Shown here: positions 1-12,269 of the stretch, one piece after another
How positions within the stretch are numbered: position 1 is the first letter of the stretch
Layout: the number at the start of each line of letters is the position of its first letter
DNA from: Quillaja saponaria
Taxonomy: Eukaryota; Streptophyta; Magnoliopsida; Fabales; Quillajaceae
Direction: 5' to 3'
Length of the DNA stretch: 64,000 nucleotides
Assembly: GCA_029379385.1 (NCBI GenBank)
Contig: CM055613.1
Coordinates: 18,494,001-18,558,000, forward strand
Made by a program: the position numbers and the translations under genes
Notes under the pieces: generated by a model
What the model was told of the DNA's origin: nothing
What the model saw: only the letters and a program-made list of their open reading frames with translations
The model's database searches: none

Positions 1-1120
1 CTCATTTAAAGAAAACAAGTCTTGTCATATATGTATAGGTAATAAATTACCTTTTTAACTTTCTATGCTTGGAACTTAACTATTAATTTCAAGACTTCAT
101 TACTCCTTCTAGGTTCTTAATCAAAGTCAACTAAATTATATAATCCATTAGATTCCCTTGTATGTTGGCAATAAACATATAAATACTTCCTAAGAAGTAT
201 GGTTAAATTAAAATACTTTTAATTTGGTTTTGCTAAACTAACCAACTTAAATTCATAAATCAAGATTGACATCTAGTACAAACAAAGTTAAGATCATTGA
301 TAAAACCTTTCAATGATTGGTTACTATGCAATTCAATCCTTTCGTTAATCATATCCAGAGTTAAACATAGGACATAAATTCTAGTGTCAACCCTAACTTT
401 TTCTAAATCTATTAGTACTTGAAACCAATTTTATGTTTGTTCCTCAAAGGAATCCAAGAAAACACTTTTCTTAATCTCTTTCACTTTGCAAAGATTCCCG
501 AAACAAGACATACTTGTCTGAAGAGGCCATGAGATATTTTTCCTCTTTACTGAAGATGATGAATTCTTTGTTTATCATTTATCTACCTTCATATGCTTCA
601 CTACATGTCTAATAATCACCCATGTATAAAGGATAAGGGGAATGATATCAAAACATATAGATTCATATATAAGGTGATAAGATGATCCCAAGTCAAAGGA
701 TCACTTACACCACCAACACTTTGAGAACTTCCATTGACATGTGAGTAAAGACTCTAAATGGTTTTCATGTTAGGTTAATTCATTGTATTTGTTCAACCAA
801 CAAACACCCATATGTTTGTCTCAACATTACTAGGCTTGTCGTTTTTGAGATCTCTACTCTTTTTATAAGAGAATGACACAACATATGCTAGTCTCGAAGA
901 ATAATCAATATCTCTATTCTTGATGATTCATTGATCATGAATACTTTTAGAATAATACTACATGTATGTCATATCTTATGATCATGATCAACATTATAAT
1001 TATGCATATACAGTTATTATTCTAGAGACTTTAAACATGGTTATACTAAATCTCCTTTAAACACATAATTAAAGAATGACTAATTAATATTATTGCATAC
1101 ATTAAATAAAAATAATGTGT
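1..1120 (-). mobile_element. Ty1/copia LTR (3' LTR of the - strand element), cut by window edge
   Basis: This stretch matches 4130-5269 base for base over long runs in the same orientation, for example the shared 'ccttctaggttcttaatc' near 110 and 4220. The two copies flank the copia pol remnant at 1123-3615, as a pair of LTRs would. The pol stop codon (1123-1125 on the - strand) lies directly against the LTR edge, so no clear polypurine tract remains. The far end of the LTR lies outside the window. A third copy, in opposite orientation, is at 54522-60045 and shows that the full LTR is about 1.8 kb. Confidence 0.85.
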
Positions 1121-1122
1121 CA

Positions 1123-3615
1123 TTACAAGGGCTTTGTAAGCGGATCAGTCGCATTTTCAACAGTAGGAATGTGCTCTATCTTTTTATCCATTATATCAAC
1201 GATTTTCCTAATCAGGTAATACCGCCTCAGTATATGATTAGATTTCTTGTGAGACATTGGTTCCTTTACTTATGCAACAACCCATTCTTATCACAATATA
1301 ACTTTATTGAATTAACAATGTCAGGAATCACCCCATGTTCAGTTATAAACTTCTTTATCAAAAGAGCCTCCTTGGCTGTTTTAAAAGAGTTATGTACTCA
1401 GTTTCGGTTGTAAAATCTATCGTTGTTTCCTGGTTGAAACTTCTCCAGCTAACAGTCCTTCCATTGAAAGTGAATAAGAATCCAGATTATAATTTGCAAT
1501 CATCCCTATCAGTTTGAAAGCTCGCATCAGCATATCTTATAACTTTCGGTTCTTCAGTTCATCCATATATTAAGAATGCATCTTTAGTATTTCTCAAGTA
1601 CTTAAGGATGTTCTTAACTGCCTTCTAGTTCTTTTCGCTTAGAAAAACCTGGTATCTACTTATAAAAATTAAAGCATACGATACATCAAAAGGTGTACAT
1701 GACATGACATACATGATTGAACCAATTACAAAAGCATATAGTATTTCATTCATGTGGTCTATTTCCAATTCTTCTTAGGAGACATACTTTTGAAAAGATG
1801 TACACCATATGACACGAGCAAGAACCTTTTCTTTAACCTTTCCATTCAAAATTTCTTAAGCATCTTGTCAATGTACGTGGATTGTGATAATCCAAGCAAC
1901 CTTTTAGATTTATCTCTATAGAACCTTATACCTAGTATATAGATTGCTTCACCCATATATTTCATAGTGAAATTTTCAAATAAACGCAGTTTAACCGATT
2001 GTAACATAGGTATATCATTACCTATTAAGAGTATGTAATCTATATATAGTACTAAGAATGTTATAGCGCTCCCACTAACCTTCTTGTACACACATAGTTC
2101 ATCTTCATTTTTAATGAAATCATAAGCCTTTATGGTTTCATTAAAACAAATATTCCATTTTCTTGAAACTTGCTTAAGTCCATAAATGGACTTTTGTAAC
2201 TTGAATACTTTATTATAATGAACTTTGAATTCAAAACTCTCATGTTATGTCATATACACATTTTCCCTTAAATAACCATTAAGAAAAGCAGTTTCGACAT
2301 CTGTTGCCATATCTCATAATTGTGATATACAACTATTGCAAGTAAAATCCAAAATGACTTAATCATGTCAACTAGTGAAAAGGTTTCATCAAAATCAATT
2401 CCTTGTTTTTGCTTGTAACCTTTTGCCACTAACCTTGCTTTCAAGGTTTGTAAGTTTCCATTCGCATTAGTCTTTTCATAAAAACCATTTACACCTAATA
2501 AGATTAATCTTTTTAGGTGTCTATCTTGGATTTCATGGTATCTTGCCACTTCGAGGAATTAATATCATTGATTGCTTCCTCATAACTAGTAGGCTCGTCA
2601 ACCTTTATAAGGAGAATATCTTTCTGATTAGTTATTAGAAATCCATAGTATTGGAGGTCGGCTTATCTTACCAGAACTACAAAACTATTGTGTGTTGAAC
2701 CTTTTCTTGTACCTCAAAATCTTATGGTACATGTTCAGGTTCGATTGCGTGATCACTCTCATTTTGGGTTTCTTGAATTTCTTCAAGTTCTTCTCTACTC
2801 TCTCTACTACTTTCAAGAATAAACTATTTTGCACAAAAGACAACTTTTCTTGAAACAAACACTTTTCGTTCTTGTTGGTGATAAAAGTATTATTCTTTTG
2901 TTTCTTTATGATAACCCACAAACAAGCAATTATCACTCTTGACTTCAAGCTTAGTAGTCAAAATTCTTTTGACATAAGCATAACATCCCTAAATTCTAAG
3001 GTGTGAGATATTTGGTTTTCTCTTATTCCATTTCTCATATGGATTCTTTCAATAGACTTTGATGGAACCTTATTTAGAAAGTAAGTTGTATTAATTAAAA
3101 TATATTTCTAAAAAAAAGTTGGTAAGTGAGCATAGCTAATCATGGATCGCACCATGTCTCCCAATGTGTGATTCTTCATTTCAAAAATAACATTGAGTTT
3201 TGGCATTCTAAAAGAAGTCCACTGATGTAGAACCCCATTATCTTTTAAATAGTCTAAGAATTCCTGACTAAGGTATTCTCCACCTCGATCAGATCTAAGT
3301 GTCTTAATACTCTTACTAGCTTGTTTCTTTACTTCATTCCTAAATTCTTTGAACTTTTCAAAGGATTCAGATTTGTATCGCATTAGATACACAGATCTAT
3401 ACCTAGACTTATTTTTAGTAAAGGTTATAAAGTGGGAATATCCACCTCTAACATGTATAGATATTGATCCACAAACATCGGAGTCTGTGAGTTCTAGTAA
3501 CTCAGTAACACAGACCCTTTACATGTGAAAGGTTTCTTGGTCATCTTTCTAAATAGACATGATGCACATGTTCCAGAAGATTCATAATCAAATGGATTTA
3601 GATAACTACGAAAGC
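1123..3615 (-). pseudogene. Ty1/copia pol remnant (GAG-pre-integrase, integrase, RT, RNase H)
   Basis: Reading the - strand from 3615 down, the domains come in copia order. First is the pre-integrase zinc-knuckle end with CASCLFRKM (about 3540-3600). The integrase core follows with TLRSDRGGEYLS (3108-3392), then RT with KARLVAKGYKQKQGIDFDETF (2268-2549) and the catalytic box degenerated to YIDYILLIGND (1846-2091). RNase H has TTETEYITL (about 1395-1425), and the ORF ends at ATDPLTKPL-stop (1123-1150). The order integrase before RT defines Ty1/copia. Frame breaks and stops occur between all pieces, and one aspartate of the YVDD box is lost, so no active enzyme can be made. Gag and protease are missing: LTR sequence joins directly to the pre-integrase region near 3615. 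Confidence 0.93.
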
Positions 3616-3621
3616 TATTTC

Positions 3622-5269
3622 AAATGAAATGCCTTTAATGATATAGTTCACACAATTGACCAGTTCAATAACTTTTTAAGAAAATTTTACCTTTTGGTAA
3701 TGGTTGAAGAAATTGATTCCACCCTTAGGATACGTGCTACCTTCCACTTGGTAGAGTCAACAATGGTGTGAGTGCTTAAAGCAAAAACTTTTTTTAATTT
3801 AAACTAAAGGTCACGGCTTAGGAGGAGAAGGATTTAACAAAAACTTCAACTTGGTCTTGGTTATTCTCTTGGCCGATTTTTCACAATGTGTCTCTTGTGA
3901 TTCACTTGCATAGTCGAATCCTCCTTTATCTTATACATATATAAGGGGCGGCTAAGGTTGTAGAGTTTTAGTCCATCCATATTTTGGATTTCAATTAAAC
4001 CTAAAGCCCAAGGCCCAACTCCACAAACTCCTTTAGTAATCCATAATTCTACTATGATTACTAATAAGCATTTAGACTCCTTGTGGCCAAAATCTAATTA
4101 GGATTCCCACTAGGCCTATTCTTGACTTTCAAGTAAACAAGTCGTGTCCAGGTAACAAATTCCTTTTTTACCCTTCTGTTCTTGGAAATTAACTATTAAT
4201 TTTAAAACTCCATTAATCCTTCTAGGTTCTTAATCTAAGTCAATTAAAGTGTGTCTCGTACGTTAGCAATAAATAAATTTGGATACCTCCTAAGAAGTAC
4301 GGTTAAATTAAAATATTTTTAATTTAACTTTGGCTTTGCTTAACTAACTAACTTATATTCATAGATCAAGATTGTCATATAGTAATATGAAAACCCAAGT
4401 ACAAACAAAGTTAAGATCATTGATAAAACCTTTCAGTGATTGGTTATTATGTAATTCATTTCTTTTATTAACCATATCCAGAGTTAGACATAAAACACAG
4501 ATCCTAGTGTCAACTCTAACTTTGTCTAAATCTATTAGTACTTGAAACTAAGTTTATTTTTTGTTCCTTAAAGAGATTCAAGAAAACATTTTTCTTAATC
4601 TTTTTTACTTTGCAAAGATTCCTAGAATAGGACATACTTGTCTGAAGAGGCCATAGGATATTTGTCCTCTTTATTGAAGATGTCATCATCTTTGTCTATC
4701 ATTCATCTACCTACAAAGCTTCATTGTATGTCTAATAATTACCCATGTATTATCCTTTTTACAAGATAAGGAGAATGATATCAAAACACTTAGATTCACA
4801 TATAAGGTAATAAGATGATTTCAAGTCAAATGATCACTTACACTACTAATATTTTAAGAACTTCTATTCACATGTAAGTAAAGACTCCAAATGGTTTCTC
4901 ATGTAGGTTAATTCAGTGTACTTGTTCAACTAACAAGCATCCACTTGTTTGTCTCCTTTTATGAGATCATTATCTTCTTTATAAGAGAATGACATAACCT
5001 ATGCTACTCTTAAAGAATAATCAATAGCCCTATGCTTGATGATTCATTGAATAGGAATAGTTCTAGAACAATACTATATGTTGTCATATCTCAAATTATG
5101 ATCAACATCATAATTGTGCATACACAATTATTATTCTAGGTACTTTAAACATGATTATATAAATCTCAATTAATCAAATAATTAAGGAATGCCTAAATAA
5201 TATTATTACATGCATTAAATACTACATTACAACTAATCATTGATTGACTTTGGGACACCAATAGTGACA
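3622..5269 (-). mobile_element. Ty1/copia LTR (5' LTR of the - strand element), 3' end deleted
   Basis: This is the partner of the LTR at 1-1120. Read on the - strand it starts TGTCACTATTGG at 5269, matching the start TGTTAGTATTGG of the intact solo LTR at 54522. Homology to that solo LTR runs to about 3622 and then stops. Roughly the last 220 bp of the LTR, the primer binding site, gag and protease are absent. The LTR contains a TATATAAGG-like stretch near 3945 (- strand sense) where transcription would be expected to start; that is inference. Confidence 0.85.
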
Positions 5270-8199
5270 TAAGGAACCTTAAGTAAGGCGAGGTATGTGA
5301 TTTTTGGTAAACTTGTCTTACCAAATCAAGTATCTGGCAGAGCGTCGGGTCACTCATGTGCTCCAAGGCTTGAGCAAGGCAGTGTTTCTGTTTTCAAATA
5401 GTTATAGATAGGATCGTACCAACAAGGCTCGGAACTATCATTTATCATTATCGCTAGCTATTGACCATAATTTAAGAGTCACTAAAGACTTTTAATGATG
5501 TAAGCCGATAGCTCTCGTAATTTAAAGACCTATGATAGAAGCTTCATATTCAGCAGCATTATTACAGGTCAGGATGTTGATTTCCAATTCATATTGTATG
5601 AATACTTCATCCTGCCACTACAAAACTAGCCTATTTTTGGTTCCTTTTTTCCTTAACAATCTAATAACATAGAGGGTCCATGGAATTGGAATGTTGAGTG
5701 TGGAATTTATGAGAAGAAGGGAATCTATTGGTCAAAGTTGTACCATGCACTCTAGGATAAATTCTTTTGACACTTGTTCTTTAATAGCCTTTATTGGCAC
5801 ATAACATATACCAAACTCCCTCAACTTAACCGACCACAAGACCAACCTTTTAGAGGATCTGGGCTCTTGTAAAAAATTTTTTATTAATGCGAACCTCTAT
5901 GATATGTGCTTCAAAATAAGGGCACAGCTTCCTAGCCAAGGTTACTATGGCAAAATCCATTTTCTCAATAGAGGAATAACACACTTCTGCACATTGTCAA
6001 ATTGACTCACATAATACACAGGTTGTTGATCCCCCTCGTACTCTCTAATTAAGATCAAACTAACCATTTTTTTAAGACTGCCAAGTATATGTAAATGATT
6101 TCGCCAAGAGTTGGTCATCCAAGCTCGAGTACCATGGACAAGTATCTTTATAACTGAGAAAAGGACCACTCACAATTCTTTGTCCATTCAAACACCTTTT
6201 TCAAGATGTTGAAAAAAGGGATGTACCTATCTCATTCTTTAGACATAGCCTAAATAAAACTGCTACAATAACCTGTAAGTTTCTGCACTTCGAGGACTCT
6301 GCATTTCCGAGATTGATTGTATCTTGTCGGGGTTTGCCTTAATTCCACGGGGCACTACCATGAATCCCAAGAACTTTTCCTCTATTACACTGAAAATGCA
6401 TTTAGTCGAATATAATTTCATATGGTATGTCCCATGGAACACTTCTCGGAGGTCAGCTACACAGTCTTGCCCTGGTGTTCTCTTTACAAGCATATCATCG
6501 ACACAGGCTTCCAATGTACTTACTATCTGCTATTTGAATATCTTGCTGACCAGGCTATGGTACATAGCCCTTACTTTTTTTAGTCCGAATGACATTACTT
6601 TGTTGCAACAGGCGCCTAGCTTAGTAATGAAATATATTTTTTCTTGGTCGTCGGGGGATAATAGTATCTAGTTATATCCTGAGTACATATCCATGAAACT
6701 AAGGAAGGCATTTCCCAAGTAAGCATCCACTAGCTAGTCAATGCTTGGTAGTGGGAAACTATCTTTTATGCGTGTCTTGTTCAGATTTGTATAGTTGACA
6801 CATATTTGCTATTTCTCACTCGACATCCTCACCATGACCACGTTGGCTAACCACTCTAACTACTAGACTTCTCTGATAAACTTGGCATTGAAGAGCTTGT
6901 CAACCTCTTTCTGAATCACTCGTAGTTTATCCAAGGCAAAATTTCTTTTTCTCTACTTAACTAATTTAAAGGTAAGATCAGTATTCAGCTGTGGGTTATC
7001 ACCAAGAGGTCTATTCCAGCCATATCTACGGCCAATCTTGCAAATATCTTCATGTTCTCCCTGAGGAAGGATATTAACTCCTCCTTTAACTCACGTATGT
7101 TTGTCCTCACCTGCAGAGTCCTTTCCTCACTACCTGCCTCCATGTGAAATTTTTCCACATTTTCTTTAGCCTTAACTTTATCATATAGGTTACTTAGAAT
7201 CAAGCCATGTCAGGTTGGGAATTTTTCTTGTCCCTAGGACCTTCTTCTTCTTCCTCAAAGTGGAAACATAACATTGTCAAGCCATCTTTGATCTCCGCTC
7301 ATGGTGCCTACACCTTTCTCTATGAAACCTAGTAGGCGTGACCTTGATTTTTATCTGTTTCATAAGGTATGGTCTTCTAGATAACCCCTTTTAATCAACT
7401 TCTCTATCTCATTCTTCAACTAGTAATAATCGTCAATGTTGGGCTAGGGGAGTTATTATACCTACAATACTTCCTTGTGTCCACAGTTTCACCACAATAA
7501 TTCATCATTGGTGCTTTGGGAATGAGATTTTTGTGTTCAACATTCATTTGAATTCTTGAGCATGATTTGGTTAGAGGGGTGTAGGTTTCGAAATAGGGTC
7601 GCTACGGATTCATAAGCCTCTTACCATCTTGCTTTCCGTGTGGCTGCCACTTCCTTGGTGGGTTACTTTTTGGGAAATTTTAAAGGCTTTTCACCCCTTG
7701 GTTGTACGTCCTGCCTAGGAATCGAGTTTTTGGAGAGCACGTTCTGCCTTCTCCGCATTTTGATACTCTTGAGCCTTTTTCATTAATTCCTCTAACCTAA
7801 TGAGGTTTTTCGATTTAAATGGTATCAAAAAAGAGATTCTTGTAATTTGACCTTCAAGGTCATGATAACTACCCCCGTGCTTATAGTTTTGGCCTTCAAC
7901 ATCAAGCTATTAAAATGACACATATAATCTTTTAAAGATTCTCATCTACCTTGCTTAGTTGATAATAGGCTAGTTGCGACTTTGGCCTAAGCCTTGTTAG
8001 TCATATAGTTTCCTTTGAAAGAAGCGACCAATTAACTGAAATTGGAAATGGAATTTGGTTTTATACCAGGGCCTAGCTGACTCCCTAAGGGTTGACCTAA
8101 AAGCCCTGCACAACATCGCGTTAAGCACTCTATGCAAAAGCATCAATGATTCGAATCCTACAACAAAGTCATTGGGATCTGTTGATCAATGATACTGCT
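5270..8199 (-). pseudogene. Tat-type Ty3/gypsy gag-pol remnant (element A)
   Basis: On the - strand, Ty3/gypsy order is visible. A gag domain lies at about 7850-8170 (MLLHRVLNAMLCRAF, then LRESARPWY), in the style of plant Tat/Ogre-like gags. The protease-RT linker is at 6985-7203 (FARLAVDMAGIDLLV, where family members have DMPGID). RT has ACVDDMLVKRTPGQD (6263-6514), the YxDD box with cysteine for tyrosine, and then KFLGFMVVPRGIKANPDKI. The RNase H end has NNAAEYEA at about 5535-5560. The frame shifts many times. Integrase and LTRs are missing: the integrase side is cut at the copia LTR end (5269) and the gag N-terminus at the Athila-like LTR (8200). It cannot be functional. Confidence 0.85.
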
Positions 8200-9650
8200 T
8201 GATAACTTTGTGAAATATAGTTATTTCACTATATTTTTTATTCCTATATTGTGCTAAATCCTAGAGTATAGAGTTAGAATTTATCTAAAATTAGTGTTTT
8301 GTATCTAATCTAGATTGTTTAGGAGTTTGTAGGATTTTAATTTAATTAGGAGTAGTTTTCATTGTTTTGGTTATTTAATTTGTTTTCAAATGTTTTTGCA
8401 GTGTCCTAATAGAAGATAAAGAAGGAAGTCCTAAAGTCTCGCGCTGAGACGTGAAAGTTTTAGCACTGTTGTCGTGGTGTGATAACACTTACGCCCCGTC
8501 GCCACATCGCAAGAATTCCTTCACATAAGCCAGAGAGGAAAGTGCCATAACACCATACCAAGGACACCGCAGCGTCCAAATCAGAGAGCATTATACCGCA
8601 GTGCCACTAAGGAAGAGGGTATTGCACCCTCAACGAAGACAACTTCATAAGCAACCAGAGAAGGCAGTGCCGCGGTGCCATATAAGAAGATGCCACGGTG
8701 TGAGGAGTTAGAATCCTATATGGACTAGTTAGAAGTTGTGGCACCGCAGTACCAAGGAAGGAAGCATCAGGCATTGTCCAGTTTTTTCAAGGACTCCTAA
8801 GGGAAATCAAGGCTATAGTTGAAAAACACACCATAACAAGTGAGCTAAGAGATTCTAAAAGATAGTGAAGACCTGGAGCTGTGACAAACTCCAATTTTCT
8901 ACCCTCTTTTGTTTATTTCTTTTTACCTGTATTGGGTATTTCTTTATGTTGTTATTTTTCATAGCTAGTATAGAGTAGTTGCATTCTAGGGTTGCAATTG
9001 AACTCACACGTAGCATATGTGGCCCTTGATTTGATTTTATGCATGCTTTGATTCAAATATTTATACCTTATTCTTAATGCTTCTAATTGCTTAATTACCA
9101 GTTAGATTGATTAGGAACCTTGGAGAATTGACTTGGAAAAGTCAATTTTGGGGTTAACCTTAGGTAGGTTAGCTTATGACTAGATTGTTCATCTTTATTG
9201 AAGAAGTTAATTTGTTAAAGAGATAGGAATATACTATTAACCAAAAGGAACCAGATTAGATTGGTTCATAATAAATTTGTCTTAGTATAATTCTCATAAG
9301 AATATAATGAATTAGACTAAGAGCAATATAAAATTGTTGGACATAGGAATATGCATGTAATTGCTTAAGAATCTAGGTTGATATTTTGAAAAATTGCATG
9401 AATTGAATTAAAGTAAGGAAAACATAGGTGAAGTGTGAGAGATTTTGTGAACCTAGGTATTAATTTAATTAATTTACATAAATTTAGTTAATTTAGAATT
9501 CCAAACTCTAAAATTGCATTGGCTTGATTAAGATTAAGTTGCATACATATTGATAATTAGCTTAAAAAGTGATACAATTTCTCATGGAAACGGTCACTAC
9601 TTTGATTATGTTAATTGCAATAGAATGTGCAATTGCGATACAAAATTTCA
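8200..9650 (+). mobile_element. Athila-like gypsy 5' LTR
   Basis: The segment starts TGATAACTTTGTGAAATATAG and is followed at 9662 by a decayed primer binding site and at 9774 by a gag-like start. The same layout occurs in opposite orientation at 12270-13590, whose LTR starts TGATAACTCTATGAAAGATAG. Both contain stretches of shared A/T-rich sequence and a G/C-richer block with recurring gtgccgcggtgcc-like words (8440-8760 here, 13200-13330 there). The exact 3' border is uncertain by about 20 bp. There is no coding capacity. Confidence 0.7.
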
Positions 9651-9661
9651 TGTCAAGTTTT

Positions 9662-9679
9662 TGGCACTATTACTAGGGA
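9662..9679 (+). other. Decayed primer binding site of Athila/Tat type
   Basis: The site reads TGGCACTATTACTAGGGA. Against the known Athila/Tat site TGGCGCCGTTGCCGGGGA it has six differences, all G to A or C to T. It lies just after the LTR end, as a PBS should. Confidence 0.7.
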
Positions 9680-9773
9680 ATAATATTTACTTTAATCGTC
9701 AATATTAATATAAGCATTCTTGATTCTAATTAAAGTTCTTATTTTCTGTAATTTAAGTATTATTTAACATTGC

Positions 9774-9980
9774 ATGCGACAAACTCGAAACTTGGAACCA
9801 GCACCATACAATCCCGAGGTCTTTGCTGCCATCCTAAATGTTATAGGCCTAGTTAAAGGTGAAACTCTTACTATTTATTATTTTCATAATTACTTGAAGG
9901 GTTTGTATGGTAAATTTTTTTTGTTTATTCCACTGCCCCAATTATCTAAAACTAATTTTTCTACAAAAATTAAAAATTAA
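9774..9980 (+). pseudogene. Possible gag N-terminus of the + strand Athila-like element
   Basis: A short open frame of 68 residues starts about 95 bp after the PBS with MRQTRNLEPAPYNPEVF, a charged and proline-containing opening typical of Athila gag leaders. It stops early, and no gag core domain follows on this strand. The call rests on position relative to LTR and PBS more than on sequence. Alternatively it is a chance ORF. Confidence 0.35.
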
Positions 9981-11022
9981 AAAACAGTTAAAATTCCTAA
10001 AGATGGAGAACCAAATGATCTGAGATTAGCTTTAGTGGCCATTCTACTTTTTTTTTCTTGATTCCAAAAGACTAAAAGTGAATTGGGTTTTTAGTATTTT
10101 AACGAGTTCAAACAAATCTTCCTTAAAACTCAAAAGTAAAACTGCAAAAGCATCATACTTGGCTAAAATGCGATAACTAATGTATATGTCTTGTACATAT
10201 GATTATATTAACATTATTTAGAATCATCTATTTTGGTTGATAGATTAAATGTTTGGGGTGAAGCTATGGAAGCAAGGGTAAGATGGAAGCACGGTTGTGC
10301 AACTATATCAGCAAGGTTAAGAAGGCAGAATGGTTGGGATTGGGGAAGGTACTATTTGGCTGTGAATGGTGATATGCTAAGGGGAACCAGACCATTCACA
10401 ATTCTGGGCATAATGTAGGTCATCAACAACTGAAAAGCCAAAAAGAGAATTAGTTCTTAAACAGCCTGACTGATGATTTTCGATAGACTGAATATGGAGA
10501 TGGACAAAAAGAAAGGGAGGAAAGTGGTATACGCTGTTGTGGTACATAGTGAAGGAAAGTGGTGGTAAACTAGGTCTAATTTCATAATCGGTCTATTTCA
10601 TCTTCCTAATCCTTCTCCCTTTCACCCATAGATCTGCACCCTTACTCCTCAAATGTAACCTTACCAATCGCCTCTAATCGAAGCAGATCTGGAATTCAAG
10701 TTTTGGATTCGCACTTACCCAGTTTTCCATCCTCATTGACCCCTCCAAGCATACCCTTTTATCGATTCAAAGTTCAACCTCTTGAATATTTTGATTTTTT
10801 CATCCTAGATTCATAATTCTAAACCTACCTGACTTTCCATTCTCATTCATCCATTCGAACTTGATTGGCATTCCATCCTTATTCATTCCTCTAAACCTAC
10901 ACAATTTTCCTTCCTAATTCATTCTAAATATCTGTCCAGAATCAGTTCTAGATTCGCTCTCTTAAACCTACCCTATTTCATATTTTGGTTACGTGCTAGC
11001 TTGCATGGCTTAAAATTCCAGC
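9981..11022 (+). other. Non-coding stretch, possible leader of a decayed LINE
   Basis: No convincing coding frame is seen. From about 10590 the sequence is C/T-rich with recurring words such as ttccatcctcattcat and cctaaacctac, and it leads straight into the LINE ORF1-like pseudogene at 11023. It could be the LINE 5' UTR, but no border or target duplication was found. Confidence 0.3.
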
Positions 11023-11648
11023 ATGGTTGAAGCCTCTAAAAAGGCAGCCATGCCTAAATCTTATGTGATAACTCTCAATGCCTTTGCACCACCACCCGAC
11101 CAACTTGCACTCCATGAATTCCTCACATCTATCCATATCCTACCAAAAAGTCATATACACATGAAGGATTTCCAGCCGTGCATTTCACTGTAGAAGACAT
11201 TTAAGCCTATGAGGAATTATTTACTTGGTCCCTAATTGTAAAATTTGCATCCATAAATCCTTGCCCGGGACTTGTAGACATTCAAAATTTTGGATAAGAA
11301 TTGGAGCCTGAAGGTATCACCAGTAATAGGTCATTTGGGATCACGTCATTTTCTCATACTGTATTTTTTAGAGGAGGATATTATAAGGTGGGTGAATCTC
11401 TTTTCCGCTTGTTCAAGTGAACAAATTCTTTTTCAATAGCAAGTGAATCGTCTTGAGCTCCAGTATAGATCAGGTTATCTTCTTTGCCCTTACCTTTTTT
11501 TACTCCAAGAATTTTGAAGAAAACAGTATTTGGAATAGGTAAGTTTTTAAAAGCTAATTAACATACTCTTACATTGGCATAACCTAGTATTGCGAGGGTA
11601 TGTTTGAAAATAGATATTTTTCCTTTATTCCCCACAAATTATGGATAA
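11023..11648 (+). pseudogene. LINE ORF1-like pseudogene (DUF4283 type)
   Basis: It starts MVEASKKAAMPKSYVITLN. After one frameshift near 11185 it reads in a single frame to 11648, interrupted by seven in-frame stops. Recognisable pieces are VHFTVEDI, then ELFTWSLIVKFA, then FFRGGYYKVGESLFRLFK, then IRLSSLPLPFFTPRIL, then PSIARVCLKIDIFP. This is the order of the DUF4283 domain at the N-terminus of plant L1-type LINE ORF1 or domesticated copies (LVGKF, hydrophobic core, RLFKWTPDF, PVWIRLPGLPL, PSVARVCVEID). The zinc knuckle and endonuclease/RT are absent; the copy is cut at about 11648, where - strand Athila-like gag begins. The assignment is by family pattern from memory. Confidence 0.6.
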
Positions 11649-11649
11649 C

Positions 11650-12245
11650 TGTAGGCTCTATTGGTTTTTGGCAACATATAATTGTAGAATGAAGGCTAAA
11701 AACTTCTGAGCCAAGTCTTCCCTTGTGGTGATCGAACTATCTAGAAATCAATTCAACCAACTTTTACCTTATCTCACAGTGAAAAAGGAAAATCTCAATC
11801 TTATAGCTTCATTAGAGACTCCGTTTTGCTTGAATGTATGACAAATCTCTAGAAAATTTACAATATGAGCATAGTTAGGTAATTCGCAAAACTGCACTAA
11901 TGATTAAATCATCTAAATTATTGTTGGCTTGATCTTGAAATTGTTAGCTTAAATAGAAGGTCTTCGGATTCTAGAATGAAGGCATTGCATGAGTGGTACT
12001 GCATACTCCCATAAGGACTTTGGCTCAACTTATTCAACCATTATTTTGAGGTGAGTTGAAACTCGTGAATTCTCCCTTCGAAGTCTTCGATGAGTTTTGT
12101 CAATTTCTATATCAAAAGGAACAATCTCCAAACTTTAGACACTTGGCGTAAAATGATCAAGAATATCTGAAAGTAAAGAAAAATAAAGTTTAAATTAAGA
12201 CTAAAATTACTTGGTATTAATATAAACAAAAATTAGTCAAATAAA
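11650..12245 (-). pseudogene. Athila-type gag remnant
   Basis: On the - strand at about 11905-11650 the frame reads IVNFLEICHTFKQNGVSNEA, then IRLRFSF, a stop, then KSWLN, then SSITTREDLAQKFLA. This matches the conserved plant Athila gag core, which runs (T/I)CDTF..NGV..DAIRLRLFPFSL.DKAK.WLN..P..SITTW.DLAQKFL. Two in-frame stops interrupt it. It lies 340 bp downstream (in - strand sense) of the PBS at 12246-12263, as expected for gag. Between 11905 and 12245 the frame is lost. Confidence 0.8.
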
Positions 12246-12263
12246 TTTTTGGCAATGGAGACA
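12246..12263 (-). other. Decayed primer binding site of the - strand Athila-like element
   Basis: The top strand reads TTTTTGGCAATGGAGACA. The complement of the Athila/Tat site would be TCCCCGGCAACGGCGCCA. Eleven of 18 positions agree, and five of the seven changes are C to T. It is followed on the top strand by aaaactta, matching the conserved LTR-PBS spacer AAGTTTT. Confidence 0.65.
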
Positions 12264-12269
12264 AAACTT

